Both the position numbers and the translations under genes were made by a program. A stretch of DNA of 55,290 nucleotides from Cobetia crustatorum (GTDB lineage Bacteria > Pseudomonadota > Gammaproteobacteria > Pseudomonadales > Halomonadaceae): assembly GCF_000591415.1 (NCBI RefSeq), contig NZ_JEMF01000043.1, forward strand, positions 1 through 55,290, given 5' to 3'. Positions 1 through 9,042 of this stretch are shown here, one piece after another. A model generated the notes under the pieces. It did no database searches. It was given only the letters and a program-made list of their open reading frames with translations, and was not told the origin of the DNA. Numbering within the stretch: position 1 is the stretch's first letter; every line of letters starts with the position of its first letter.

Positions 1-123
1 TAATCAGACGGGACCCGACAGCTAGACATGATGATCATTATGACATTCAAATAGTCAGCTGAGGGGCTTGATCTCATTATTCTAATGAATAATTGCAGCG
101 AGGCTGATCTAGTGCTTTCTTGA

Positions 124-345
124 AAGCAATCATGCGTATTGCACGCCATCCTCAAGCCTTACCGTCGGCTGCAACTTCACGTCCGCCACCGCATGCACAG
201 CTCCTACACCGAACATGAAGCCATCGTCGCCGCCATCGAAGCCGGCGACGCCGCTGCTGCCGAGCAGGCACTGAAGGATCACGTGCATATTCAAGGGAAG
301 AGGTTTACCGATCTTGTGGCGAATATTGAGCGGTTGCATTCCTAA
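124..345 (+). pseudogene. C-terminal remnant of a GntR-family (FCD domain) transcriptional regulator
   Basis: About 70 codons survive, and they read like the last helices of a FadR-type FCD ligand-binding domain: a PYRRLQL...RHRM stretch, then EHEAIVAAIEAGD and a final DHV..QG.RF helix, which is the normal end of such regulators. The frame is closed by TGA at 121-123, and the AT-rich sequence further upstream does not encode the DNA-binding domain in any frame. There is no convincing start codon (a TTG at 139 opens the run) and no ribosome binding site. I therefore read it as a decayed or recombination-truncated gene, not a frameshift. It sits directly left of the AT-rich ATPase gene and may mark the edge of an insertion. 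It could also belong to a gene broken by whatever lies left of the window. Confidence 0.6.
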
Positions 346-496
346 TATATATGTGTTTTTTGGATATGCTTCTAAGTGGCTTTTGATTTTCTCGTAGTAT
401 TTGAGTTGTGAATATACAGGTTATGTGCCCACGTATCATGATGCACTTGTTTTGTAATCAATCGGTCGAATAAGTTATTAGGGGTGACAAGTTGCA

Positions 497-2002
497 ATGA
501 AGATTACTTTAAAAAATATAAAGAAAATTAACTGTTTGGAATTTACATTGCCCCAAGCTGGGGTTTATTTGTTGACAGGGCTTAACGGTGTCGGTAAAAC
601 AAGCTTGCTAGCTGCTCTATATAGGATCGGCTCTAGTTATGCATTTCAGAAGTACTACAAAACAAACGTTTTTGAAGAGCGCTTGGATTCCTATGATAAC
701 GCTGAAGTTATATATGAGATTAATGGCAAGGAAGTGGCTTACAGATATGGTGGGATGAGATGGCGTGCAACTCCTAACAAAGAATCAAAACTCCTTTTGG
801 AATTTCCATACCCTTCCGTGAAGTTTGTTGAGGTTAATGCAAGCAGAGTAGAGCCATACCCTAATGAAATAAAAAATAAAAAAGGGCGCCCTGTTGATGA
901 CTCTATTAAATCCTTTATGCGCTATGTGTTGAACGATCGTAAGTGGCTTGATTTAAAGTATGTGAATACCCAGCGTGGGACTGGTAACCGAGCTTACTTG
1001 TTACCCTATAAAAAATCCAATACTACATATTATTATTCGGAAAAGAACTTTAGCTTGGGGGAGTTATGTGTTCTTAGACTTGCTTGTAAGATGTCGGATG
1101 TTGTAAAAAATAGCTTAATGCTGATTGATGAAGTCGAAATGGCATTACATCCACAAGCACAGGTTAGATTGTTAGAAAAAGTACAGGAAATTTCTGAAGA
1201 AAAAAATCTTACAGTTTTATTCTCAACACATTCAGCCACTTTAGTAAAGGCTATAGATAGAAAGAGTATTATTTATTTAGATGCTGCAGCGCCAGGGCAT
1301 TTTAAGAGTATTCATGACGTATATCCGGCACGAGTTTTAGGGGAAATAGCTTTTGATGATGAGCAAAGTGTTGATTATATATTCTTTGTTGAGGATTCAC
1401 AGGCAAAAATGCTACTTGAGCAGATGCTAGGCTATTACTATTCTCTTAAAGATAGTAGTGATGTTTTTTTGCCTCTTTACAAAGTAGTACCAATTGGTGG
1501 GTTCGTGCAGGTGCTAGAAATGCTTGGTAGATCATCTCAAATCTTTCCACCGCATGTTAAGCAATATGCATTTCTTGATAAAGACGTAAAAGATGAGTCT
1601 CTACCTGCTGCTCTCAGAAATAATGATGTAAAGTTGACTGCTTTGTTTAATAGCCTGGCTAGTAATACAAGGTATTTGCCTTGCACGCCAGAACAAGGAT
1701 TAGTTAATATGTTAGAGCAAGATCAACCAGAAATGATTGAAAGTGTGAAGTCTTTGTTCGCAGGTACTACTATCCACATAGATAGAATTACAAAAGAAGA
1801 CCAATATACTATTCTGACTAAAAATAACCCTCGGGCTCGTGCAAAAGATAGACTAAACTATATCGTTTTAGCGATAGCTAGTAAGTCAGGTCTTGATACA
1901 GTAATCGCACATAAATCTTTGTATAAGCTATACTGTGATCGTTACTATCAACATGCATCGAGCGAAATACATCAACTATTTGGGACAATCTTCCGTGGTT
2001 AA
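497..2002 (+). CDS. OLD-like ATP-dependent nuclease: AAA/ABC-type ATPase fused to a TOPRIM domain
   Basis: A 501-aa protein. The N-terminal ABC-type ATPase has Walker A GLNGVGKTS (28-36), an ABC-signature-like FSLGE (185-189), Walker B LMLIDEVE (D211, E212) and a switch histidine in STHS (H245). A C-terminal TOPRIM nuclease domain follows, with the acidic residue in FFVED (E299), GG (334-335) and DKD (D361, D363). This is the plan of OLD-family nucleases, the group that includes P2 Old and GajA, and of ATPase/TOPRIM defence proteins such as PARIS. All catalytic motifs are present, so it should be active. ATG 497 is preceded by GGGGTGA (481-487). The gene is visibly AT-rich compared with everything to its right, which suggests recent transfer. 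It stands alone: no UvrD-like helicase (GajB), reverse transcriptase or second subunit lies beside it. At about 500 aa it is short for the family, with little between ATPase and TOPRIM. A phage-defence role is inferred from the domains; the precise subfamily is unknown. Confidence 0.8.
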   Translation: MKITLKNIKKINCLEFTLPQAGVYLLTGLNGVGKTSLLAALYRIGSSYAFQKYYKTNVFEERLDSYDNAEVIYEINGKEVAYRYGGMRWRATPNKESKLLLEFPYPSVKFVEVNASRVEPYPNEIKNKKGRPVDDSIKSFMRYVLNDRKWLDLKYVNTQRGTGNRAYLLPYKKSNTTYYYSEKNFSLGELCVLRLACKMSDVVKNSLMLIDEVEMALHPQAQVRLLEKVQEISEEKNLTVLFSTHSATLVKAIDRKSIIYLDAAAPGHFKSIHDVYPARVLGEIAFDDEQSVDYIFFVEDSQAKMLLEQMLGYYYSLKDSSDVFLPLYKVVPIGGFVQVLEMLGRSSQIFPPHVKQYAFLDKDVKDESLPAALRNNDVKLTALFNSLASNTRYLPCTPEQGLVNMLEQDQPEMIESVKSLFAGTTIHIDRITKEDQYTILTKNNPRARAKDRLNYIVLAIASKSGLDTVIAHKSLYKLYCDRYYQHASSEIHQLFGTIFRG

Positions 2003-2188
2003 TCTGAGTTGAATTAGCAACAATCTTTAATTTATATGGCGTAAAAGCTTACTTCTTGTCTATAGTGTGGCCTTTTTATTTATGTCTTAATTGCGCGGTC
2101 TATCGACATGGTCGCGCTTTCAGTATAATGTGTGATCGTAGTAGCATTGCAAAACAATTAGATGCTGTACCCTCTGAGAATTACGCCC

Positions 2189-2416
2189 TCAATCCTTATA
2201 CAACTGATTAAACCCTTTGACGCTGAAACCCTTCAAGAATTGATCGCCAATCTTCAAGATAGGCACGCTGCGAAAGCCTGTCTTGGCAAACTCTTTCTGT
2301 CCTGCTGGTGATTTGACATCCACCATTCGGAAGCCGATCTTCTGCTGCTCCAGATACTGCTTGGCTGTCTTGCAGTGTGGGCAGTTGGCCATAGTGAAGA
2401 GTGACACCCGTTTCAT
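2189..2416 (-). CDS. Small glutaredoxin-like protein (CPHC active site)
   Basis: A 75-aa thioredoxin-fold protein with a redox motif C12-P-H-C15 just after the first strand and the cis-proline motif SVP (50-52) that glutaredoxins use to bind thiols. It should act in the cytoplasm as a thiol-disulfide oxidoreductase, reducing disulfides or mixed disulfides with glutathione or a reductase. I chose the start at 2416 because GGGAG lies 7 bases upstream on the coding strand and the fold begins at once; a longer reading to 2458 adds 14 residues that do not fit. It resembles the short GrxC/NrdH-like group, but the partner cannot be told from the sequence. It is on the same strand as the GMC oxidoreductase, about 150 bp downstream of it. 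Confidence 0.75.
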   Translation of the reverse strand: MKRVSLFTMANCPHCKTAKQYLEQQKIGFRMVDVKSPAGQKEFAKTGFRSVPILKIGDQFLKGFSVKGFNQLYKD

Positions 2417-2572
2417 TGCTGTGCTCCCGTGTTGATCGATCCCGCGCGTTGTACGCACCCAGCTTGAGGACGCTGGCGGGCAATGATACCAGCCGTCGCT
2501 TTCTCTCTACACCAGCACTTTCTACACCAGCACTTCCCGCATCAGCACATTCGACACCACGCATCCTGCAGA

Positions 2573-4231
2573 TCAATCCTTGCGCGGGATATGGCTCATG
2601 GCATGTTCCGTCAGCGCGGTGATCGTCAAGCTCGGGTTGACGCCGAGGTTGGCGGCGAGCATTGAGCTGTCGCAGATCAGCATGTTCTGGTAGTGGAAGA
2701 CGCGGTTTTGGCCATCGCAGACGCCTTCATCGGGGGAGGCCGCCATGGCCGCGCCGCCCATGCAGTGCGCTGTCGTCGGGATATTGAACAGTATTTCGGT
2801 GAAGCTGCTGCCGGGGATAGCGCCGATGGCCTTGGCACCACGGGTCACGAAATCATTCGCTTCAGGAATGAAGGTGGCAATGCGCTTGCCCTCAGTCACC
2901 AGCGCCTTGCGGAATGGCCAATACCATAGCCGCTTCAGCTTCATGTCGAGGTGGCCATCTGCCGTCTGCATGCACAGGAAGATGATCGTTTCTTTTGCGA
3001 ATCTCCACGGCAGCTGGAATTTCACCGTGCGCAGCGGGTTGGCGACGAAGAGTCTTGCCATCGCGCTCAGCCATGAGAAGGGGCGTGTCCAGCCGGGCTT
3101 GCCCTTGGCCATCGCGGTAAACAGCAATCCCATGAAGTCAGAGCCGGCAGGGTAGCGGGTGGCTTCAATGTGCGTGTATTCATCAATATGAATGCCTGAG
3201 CCGATGGCGATGCCTTTCGACATGTCGGCCTCGCTATCCGGGATACGACAGCTGATCAGAGACTCCGCATTGGTGCGCACCCGCTTGCCCAGCGCATCCG
3301 AGAGGTTCGGCAATGAGCCCCTGTCCTTTAGCGTGAACAGCAACTCCTGGGTGCCGAGCGACGAGCCTGCGAAGACGATGGAGTGGCAGGTGAACGTGCG
3401 CTTGCCTCTGCCAAGAGTCAGCCCGGCAAAGGTGGAAGGCACCGTCGTCACCACATAACCGTCTTCTCCATCTGCCTTGCCATTGAGCGGCACGACATCA
3501 ATCACCTTGGTTTCAGCATGCACCTTGGCGCCGTGCTTCTCGGCCAGATACAGGTAGTTCTTGTCCAGTGAGTTCTTGGCGTTGTGCTGACAACCCATCA
3601 TGCAGCCGCCACAGCCGATGCAGCTTTTTCGTTCAGGCCCTTCACCAGCGAAGTAGGGGTCTGGATGCGCGCTACCGGCGGCCGGTGTGCCGCTTTCGCC
3701 CTCGGGGCCGAAGAAGATCCCGACCTCGGTGGGGTACCAGGTGTCTTCGCAGCCGGCGACCGCCGCCATGCGTTTCAGGCCGAGATCCGCAGGCGCGATG
3801 ATCTGATTGGTGGTGACGCCAAGCATCTTCTTCGCCGTGGCGTAGTGCCTTGGCATCACCGCATGCCAATCGTTGAGCCCCGCCCACTGACCGTTGTCCC
3901 AGATCTTGGCAGGCGGCACCAGCAGTGTCTGCGCATAGGTGATGGAGCCGCCGCCCACCGCGTTGCCATGCAGCACGATGACGTGACGGAAGAAGCTCAT
4001 GGTGAAAAAGCCGCGCAGGCCCAGCATCGGCCGCCACAGCCAGCGGCTCACACGCCAGTTGGAGCTTGGCATGTTGTCAGGTGTCCAGCGCTTGCCCTGT
4101 TCCATGATGCCAACGTCATAGCCTTTCTCAGTGAGGCGATGCGCACAGACTGAACCGCCAAACCCGGAACCTACGACGATATAGTCGTAATCGAACGCGT
4201 CGTCATGATCGTGGCCTTGGGCGTTTTGCAT
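2573..4231 (-). CDS. GMC-family FAD oxidoreductase (cholesterol-oxidase-like)
   Basis: A 552-aa flavoprotein. The ADP-binding motif GSGFGG (21-26) lies in an N-terminal Rossmann fold ending in an acidic residue. GNAVGGGS (about 89-96) is the GMC signature, and the C-terminus carries the catalytic-site histidine in HCMGGAAMA and the closing GVNPSLTITAL. The family oxidises alcohols or sterols with FAD. An unusual cysteine set C204-X2-C-X2-C-X3-C214 looks like an iron-sulfur-type motif and is typical of the cholesterol-oxidase-like bacterial subgroup rather than choline dehydrogenases. There is no signal peptide, so it is probably cytoplasmic or membrane-associated. Its substrate cannot be assigned. 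It lies between rihA and the glutaredoxin on the same strand, but the 85-bp gap to rihA leaves the operon uncertain. Confidence 0.85.
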   Translation of the reverse strand: MQNAQGHDHDDAFDYDYIVVGSGFGGSVCAHRLTEKGYDVGIMEQGKRWTPDNMPSSNWRVSRWLWRPMLGLRGFFTMSFFRHVIVLHGNAVGGGSITYAQTLLVPPAKIWDNGQWAGLNDWHAVMPRHYATAKKMLGVTTNQIIAPADLGLKRMAAVAGCEDTWYPTEVGIFFGPEGESGTPAAGSAHPDPYFAGEGPERKSCIGCGGCMMGCQHNAKNSLDKNYLYLAEKHGAKVHAETKVIDVVPLNGKADGEDGYVVTTVPSTFAGLTLGRGKRTFTCHSIVFAGSSLGTQELLFTLKDRGSLPNLSDALGKRVRTNAESLISCRIPDSEADMSKGIAIGSGIHIDEYTHIEATRYPAGSDFMGLLFTAMAKGKPGWTRPFSWLSAMARLFVANPLRTVKFQLPWRFAKETIIFLCMQTADGHLDMKLKRLWYWPFRKALVTEGKRIATFIPEANDFVTRGAKAIGAIPGSSFTEILFNIPTTAHCMGGAAMAASPDEGVCDGQNRVFHYQNMLICDSSMLAANLGVNPSLTITALTEHAMSHIPRKD

Positions 4232-4316
4232 GGCAATGCCTCACGTGTTGATTGGCGCTGGATCCATTGGCGCTGAATCTATTGACGCTAAGTCTGAAGC
4301 GGCGCGCTTCATGACG

Positions 4317-5261
4317 CTAGTTGGCTTTTGAATACTCTTTCAACTGCTTGACGATGAAGGCCACAAACCCCTCTCGATCAATATCGAACAGCACCTTGGC
4401 GTTGTGCGGCTTGCCGGTAAGCTGGTAGCGATCCACCACCGTCATGCCTTGGGTGTATTCGCCTTGCGTCTCGATCCCGACCCAACAATCGATGGCAGTG
4501 AATAGCTCAGGCTTGAGCAGCCAGGCGATGGTACACGGGTCATGCAGCGGGGCACCGCTGAAGCCCCATTTCGGGTCGCGGTGGTAGATCATGAAGAAGT
4601 CGAGCAGCTCCGCGACGCATTGTGCGGCAGGGTTGTCGATGGCGCGGAAGCGCTCGATATCCTCGTCCATGATCTGCGCTTGATGCGTGACATCCAGGCC
4701 GCACATCACGATCGGCAGGCCAGACTTGAACACCATGTCAGCGGCTTCAGGGTCGACGAAGATGTTGAATTCGGCGGCGGGTGTCCAGTTGCCGATACCC
4801 GCCGCACCGCCCATCAACACGATGCTGTCGATCTTGTGGTGCAGCTCCGGGTGAGCGGCAAGAAACAGCGCGATATTGGTCAGCGGGCCGGTGGGCACCA
4901 GGGTGACGGCCCGCTCACTCGCGCGCACCTTCTCGGCCATCAGCTCGATAGCCGTCTGCGTGACGGGGGCGAAGGCGGGGTCAGGCAACTCGGGGCCATC
5001 CAGGCCACTTTCGCCATGCACGTTGTTCGCGATGATCAGTTCTCGGGCCAGCGGCTTGGGTGCGCCCCCCGCCACCGGAATATCGTGCCGCCCCAACAGG
5101 GTGAGTACCCGCAGCGCGTTGTTGAGCGTCTTGTCCGGCGTCTGATTACCGGCGCTGGTAGTAACCGCCAGCACCTCAAGTTCAGCTGCGCTGAGGGCCA
5201 GAATCAGCGAGATGGCATCGTCGTGACCGGGATCGCAATCGAGAATGATGGGGCGCGGCAT
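4317..5261 (-). CDS. rihA: Pyrimidine-specific ribonucleoside hydrolase RihA
   Basis: A 314-aa nucleoside hydrolase that splits the N-glycosidic bond of ribonucleosides (in E. coli RihA, mainly cytidine and uridine) to base and ribose in the cytoplasm. The calcium-binding aspartate cluster DCDPGHDD is at residues 8-15, followed by [29 protein letters not shown] and [15 protein letters not shown]. These blocks match E. coli RihA almost word for word, and the length is the same (311 aa there). The start at 5261 has AAGGA upstream and begins directly with the catalytic strand; a longer reading to 5381 would add 40 residues overlapping the terminator of the next gene. Ribose released here could feed into ribose use, but the rbs operon about 34 kb away carries no kinase. 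Confidence 0.92.
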   Translation of the reverse strand: MPRPIILDCDPGHDDAISLILALSAAELEVLAVTTSAGNQTPDKTLNNALRVLTLLGRHDIPVAGGAPKPLARELIIANNVHGESGLDGPELPDPAFAPVTQTAIELMAEKVRASERAVTLVPTGPLTNIALFLAAHPELHHKIDSIVLMGGAAGIGNWTPAAEFNIFVDPEAADMVFKSGLPIVMCGLDVTHQAQIMDEDIERFRAIDNPAAQCVAELLDFFMIYHRDPKWGFSGAPLHDPCTIAWLLKPELFTAIDCWVGIETQGEYTQGMTVVDRYQLTGKPHNAKVLFDIDREGFVAFIVKQLKEYSKAN

Positions 5262-5367
5262 GCAGAAATCCTTGTCGTCGTTTTTGTCGTATTGTCGCTG
5301 TCGCATCGTCACCGTATGGGTGTCGTGGCTTGCCTCTCTATATGCCATCCCTTTATGCCTGAACGCA

Positions 5368-5403
5368 AAACGACACGCCATCCTTGCGAAGGGCGTGTCG
5401 TTT
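5368..5403 (-). terminator. Rho-independent terminator downstream of frnE
   Basis: A 12-bp perfect stem, AAACGACACGCC paired with GGCGTGTCGTTT (5368-5379 with 5392-5403), with a 12-base loop. On the minus strand it is followed by TTTTGCG. It sits about 30 bases past the frnE stop and separates frnE from rihA. Confidence 0.8.
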
Positions 5404-5432
5404 CAGGCTACCTGTCTACACAGTGTCGCGGG

Positions 5433-6085
5433 TCACTCCGCCTGCTGCTGACGTGCCTCGGTCAGCATCTGCACCAGCACTTCCGCCGGCTGTGCACCGG
5501 GGACATAGAACTTGCCGACGATGGTGCTGGGCACGGACTGGATACCGGCTTCGCGCAGCGCTTCCTGCTGGGCAGCGACGTCCTGCTCACCTTCGGACGA
5601 TTGCAGGAAGGCGAGTACCTGCTCGACGCTTACGCTGTCATCGTGCTGGCTGGCGATCTCGGCCAGTACCTGCTTATCTCCCACGTCCTTGCCATCGTGG
5701 AAGTAGGCGACAAATAGCGCTTCCAGCAGCGGACGTTCCGGCAGACCTGCCGACTGCTGACGCCAGACGATACGCTGGGCATCGGTGGAATTGGGGGTGC
5801 GCTGCATCAGTGAGTGACGGAAGGTGACGCCACTCTGCGCGCCGCTTTGCGCGACCTGGGCATCCAACTCTTCGCCACGCTCGACACTGCCGAACTTCTG
5901 CGCGCGATAGTCGGCCCGCGCCATGCCTTCACGTGGCACCCACGGATTGAGCTGGAAGGCAGATAGCTGACGCGCACCTCATCCTTGAAATCGAGTTGTG
6001 CGATGGCCTCGTCCAGATGGCGTTTGCCTATCCAGCACCACGGGCAGACCACATCGTAGGCGACCTGGATATCGAGCTGTGACAT
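5433..6085 (-). pseudogene. FrnE-like DsbA-family oxidoreductase, split by a 1-base deletion
   Basis: The N-terminal part (from 6085) starts MSQLDIQ and has the thioredoxin-fold active site C14-P-W-C17 in CPWCWIGKRHLDEA. The rest of the protein continues in another frame from about 5957 (PREGMARADYRAQKFGS to the end). At 5954-5959 the plus strand reads ggaagg where ggaaagg restores a single reading frame of about 217 aa with the usual FrnE core YLPFQLNPWVPREGM. The family is the cytoplasmic DsbA-like polyketide-isomerase/FrnE group, which acts on thiols and is linked to stress tolerance; its substrate is not known here. The ribosome site AGGAGAG precedes ATG 6085. Both halves are well conserved with the cis-Pro SVPS near the C-terminus, so the break is either very recent or a sequencing error. 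Confidence 0.85.
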
Positions 6086-6312
6086 TGGGACTCTCCTGCT
6101 GACCTCTCTCGCGACACTCAACTCTCGTAAAGATCATTCAACCATTTGAGAATCGCGGAAAATTGAATTTGAGCAATCGCTCACGCCTATCAGGCCATCC
6201 TAGAGATTTTGCCTCGTGGACGCCACCAAAAAACACTTTCGCCTGTACTCTCCAGGCAGGGCGTTTAAAGAGATCAGACGGGGCGTTTGGCTAGCGCACA
6301 ACTCAAATTGAT

Positions 6313-7296
6313 TCAACTCAGCGCCTTGCGCAGGTCCGTCAGTGCGCGGATATCGTCCGGCCCGGTACGGCAGCAGCCGCCGATGGCCGTGGCGCCTGCG
6401 GCCAGCCAGCGCGGTGTCCAGCCGGCGAGATCGTGGTCGTGGCCATCAGGATGCACTGAGGCACCGCAAGCGGTCGACCAGGTCTTGGTGACTGGGTCAT
6501 AGACCTCGCCCGAATTCGGATAGATGACAATGTCCTTGCCTGTCTCGCTACGAATCTCGCTGACCAGTGATTCGATGTGCTCAAGCGCTGTGCAATTGAC
6601 GCCGATGGCGAGGACCTGCTCGCAGTCGGCGATGGCGCGCACGGCGTCTCGAATCAGCGTGCCGTCGCTCAGCTCGGTGGCGTTGCGGGCACTGAAGGCG
6701 ATCCAGGCGCGTGCAGTGGGAAACTCGTCACGCAGCAAGTCACACAGGGCCAGCGCTTCGTCGACACACGGCAATGTCTCGATGGCGAGTATGTCCGGCT
6801 TGGCCTCGAGCAGCGTGGCAAGACGGGCACGGTGGAAGTCGCGCAGGCCGGCGCGGTCAAGCGCGTAGCCGCCACGGTACTCGCTGCCATCAGCGAGATA
6901 GGCGCCATAGGGGCCGACGGAGGCCGCGATCAGCGGCGGGCAGTCCAGACGTTCAGGATTCGCGGCGAGATATTCACTGCGCGCCTGCGCGGCCAGCGTG
7001 ATGGAGCGCTGAATCAATGCGGATGCCTGGGTTTCGCTCAAGCTGCGCGCCATCAGGCCCTCGAGCGTGGCCTGATAGCTGGCGGTGGTGGCGACATCGG
7101 CACCGGCATCAAAGTAGGCGCGGTGCACATCGACGATCGACTGCGGGTCATCGGCGAGGATCTTGGCCGACCACAGCGAGTCATTGAGGTCGAAGCCGGC
7201 ACGCTCAAGCTCAGTGGCCAGTGCGCCATCGACGATCATGAATGGCTGGTGAGCGGTGATCGCGCTCAGCGGATTGAGGGTGGCATTAGCGGGCAT
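6313..7296 (-). CDS. mmuM: Homocysteine S-methyltransferase MmuM
   Basis: A 327-aa TIM-barrel enzyme of the Pfam S-methyl_trans family. It transfers a methyl group from S-methylmethionine (or S-adenosylmethionine) to homocysteine, making methionine in the cytoplasm. The zinc ligands are visible: C235 in GVNCTAL and the pair C308-C309 in GGCCRTGP. The N-terminal [10 protein letters not shown] and the central [18 protein letters not shown] are typical of MmuM. Its start at 7296 overlaps the end of mmuP by 11 bases and has AGGAGG seven bases upstream, so the two genes are translationally coupled in one transcript. The gene order mmuP-mmuM is that of E. coli. Confidence 0.93.
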   Translation of the reverse strand: MPANATLNPLSAITAHQPFMIVDGALATELERAGFDLNDSLWSAKILADDPQSIVDVHRAYFDAGADVATTASYQATLEGLMARSLSETQASALIQRSITLAAQARSEYLAANPERLDCPPLIAASVGPYGAYLADGSEYRGGYALDRAGLRDFHRARLATLLEAKPDILAIETLPCVDEALALCDLLRDEFPTARAWIAFSARNATELSDGTLIRDAVRAIADCEQVLAIGVNCTALEHIESLVSEIRSETGKDIVIYPNSGEVYDPVTKTWSTACGASVHPDGHDHDLAGWTPRWLAAGATAIGGCCRTGPDDIRALTDLRKALS

Positions 7297-8728
7297 CGAT
7301 GGCCTCCTGCTGAGTCGAGAGTGAGTCGTTTACATAAGCGTCGTTTGCGGAAGCGCGGCGTGTCAGATAATGCACCAGATAGCACAGCGCCACGAAGGGC
7401 ACGCCGAAGTAGAGCGCAATGCGCTGGTTGGGATCAAAGGCGATACCGATGCAGGCCAGCGCACAGAACAGGAAGGCAGCGATGGGCACGATGGGATACA
7501 GCGGAGTGCGATAGGTCAACTCGTTGGCACTGCGCCCGGCCTTGAGCCACTGGCGGCGGAAGCTGAACTGACTGGCAGCGATTGCCATCCACACCAGCAC
7601 TACGGCGAGGCCGGAAATCGACACCAGTGCCAGATACAGTGAGTCCTCAGCGTAGACACTCGACAACAGCGACAACAGACCGCCCAGCATGGTGACCAGA
7701 ATCGCCGGTACCGGAATGCCGCGCTGATTGACGCGACTGAATGCCTTGGGCAGCGTCTTCTGGTCGGCCAGGGTCCATAGCATGCGCGAGGCGGCATAGA
7801 GGCCGGAATTGGCCGCCGACAGCAGCGCGGTGATGATCACGAAATTCATGATATCGGCCGCATAGGGAATGCCGGTGAGCTGGAAGACCGCCACAAACGG
7901 GCTTTCCTTGAGGCCAGCGCTGTCCTGCGGCAACAGGGCGGCGATGACGATGATGGTGCCGATGAAGAAGATGATCAGGCGCCACAGGGTCGCGCGAATC
8001 GCGAGCGGCACGTTCTTCTCGGGATTCTCGCTTTCGCCGGCGGCGATGCCGATCAGCTCGGTGCCGGAGAAGGCGAAGCTGACGGCCAGCAGTGTCATCA
8101 GGATCGGCATCACGCCGTGATCGAACACCCCCTCCTGCAGGATGCGTGTGATACCCGGCGCCTCGGTATTGCCCGAAAGTGGAGCGAAACCGAACATGGC
8201 CGCGGCCCCGACGGCGATGAAGATGATCACCGCAGCGACCTTGATCAACGATAGCCAGAATTCGGATTCAGCAAAGAAGCGCGCCGAGATGATGTTCATG
8301 CCGAACACGATCAGCGAGAAGATGCCGCACCAGATCCACGGCTCGACGCCGGGGAACCAGCGGCCCATGAAGACAGCGGAGGCGGTGAATTCCGAGCCGA
8401 GTGCCACGGCCCAGGTCAGCCAGTAGAGCCAGGCGACGGTATAGCCGGTGGCAGGACCGAGATAGCGGGTGGCATGGGCGCTGAAGGCGCCGGGTTCCGG
8501 ATGATGTACGGCCAGTTCACCGAGGCACATCATCACTAGGTAGACCACTAAGCCGCCGATCAGGTAGGCGAGCACGGCGCCCGCCGGCCCTGCCTGCTGA
8601 ATGGTGTAGCCGGAGCTGAGAAACAGGCCGGTGCCGATGACACCGCCCAATGACAACATCACCAGGTGGCGCTGCTGCATGCTGCGTTTGAAGTCGTGGG
8701 CGTTGCTGTCAGTCATGGTAGGGGTCAC
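7286..8728 (-). CDS. mmuP: S-methylmethionine permease MmuP (APC family)
   Basis: A 480-aa inner-membrane transporter with about twelve membrane segments. Long blocks match E. coli MmuP closely: [24 protein letters not shown]-type [36 protein letters not shown] and [21 protein letters not shown]. The family is proton-coupled amino-acid/polyamine/organocation symporters, and with mmuM directly downstream the substrate is almost certainly S-methylmethionine, an abundant plant and algal sulfur compound. The start is uncertain: GTG at 8728 or ATG at 8716 (MTDSN). Neither has a clear ribosome site, and the 5' leader folds into two hairpins, so translation may be controlled. Confidence 0.92.
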   Translation of the reverse strand: MTPTMTDSNAHDFKRSMQQRHLVMLSLGGVIGTGLFLSSGYTIQQAGPAGAVLAYLIGGLVVYLVMMCLGELAVHHPEPGAFSAHATRYLGPATGYTVAWLYWLTWAVALGSEFTASAVFMGRWFPGVEPWIWCGIFSLIVFGMNIISARFFAESEFWLSLIKVAAVIIFIAVGAAAMFGFAPLSGNTEAPGITRILQEGVFDHGVMPILMTLLAVSFAFSGTELIGIAAGESENPEKNVPLAIRATLWRLIIFFIGTIIVIAALLPQDSAGLKESPFVAVFQLTGIPYAADIMNFVIITALLSAANSGLYAASRMLWTLADQKTLPKAFSRVNQRGIPVPAILVTMLGGLLSLLSSVYAEDSLYLALVSISGLAVVLVWMAIAASQFSFRRQWLKAGRSANELTYRTPLYPIVPIAAFLFCALACIGIAFDPNQRIALYFGVPFVALCYLVHYLTRRASANDAYVNDSLSTQQEAIDAR

Positions 8729-8736
8729 TCGAGGTA

Positions 8737-8783
8737 CTGCCGATGAGAAAGGCCTCTCTCAGGCAGCCGTCGTTCACGACGGC
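8737..8783 (-). promoter_or_regulatory. Two adjoining hairpins in the mmuP leader
   Basis: GCCGTCG (8766-8772) pairs perfectly with CGACGGC (8777-8783) around a four-base loop. Right beside it CTGCC (8737-8741) pairs with GGCAG (8762-8766), and TGAGA (8744-8748) with TCTCA (8757-8761). The structure ends 9 to 20 bases before the possible start codons and could hide the ribosome site. No known riboswitch consensus is recognisable. Confidence 0.45.
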
Positions 8784-8966
8784 GTGTGGCATGGCGGGAA
8801 TCGGTCGGGAATACGCAGAAATTCAGCGAATATCATAATGTAATCAATTAGTTGCCACAAAAGGCTGCTTGGGTTGATTGGCTATATGGTTAGATGGGTA
8901 ATGAGCTTGCGATTCATTTCTCGGCCCAGGATTTCCGTCCAGTGCAGCGAGTGGCGCTGGAAACGC

Positions 8967-8994
8967 ACAACGGCCACCCGAAGGTGACCGTTGT
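8967..8994 (-). terminator. Terminator hairpin after gabT
   Basis: A 12-bp stem, ACAACGG..ACC with GGT..CCGTTGT, with one G-U pair on the minus-strand RNA and a UUCG tetraloop closed by C-G, about 50 bases past the gabT stop. The following T-run is weak (GCGTTTCC). Confidence 0.6.
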
Positions 8995-9042
8995 CCTGAC
9001 GCGATTGTCTTGTGCGATTATTGCCTTGCGACAGGCAATCGA

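Larger units (their letters stand above)
8729..9042. other. Gap between mmuP and gabT (314 bp)
   Basis: The stretch holds the mmuP leader hairpins on one side and the gabT terminator hairpin on the other. Between them (about 8790-8960) is a more AT-rich piece that probably contains the mmuP promoter. No open reading frame here has coding character. Confidence 0.5.

Noticed and set aside
4542-5717. A 391-codon open frame on the plus strand opposite rihA and frnE, and similar long antisense frames opposite mmuM, gabT, gabD, ydeP and the cytochrome gene
   Set aside because: They mirror the codon pattern of the genes on the other strand, lack ribosome sites and recognisable domains, and arise because stop codons are rare in GC-rich DNA.
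8737-8783. A possible TPP riboswitch before mmuP, because CTGAGA occurs in the leader
   Set aside because: The other conserved TPP elements (the ACCTGAT-type pyrophosphate helix and its spacing) are absent, and the downstream gene has no link to thiamin.
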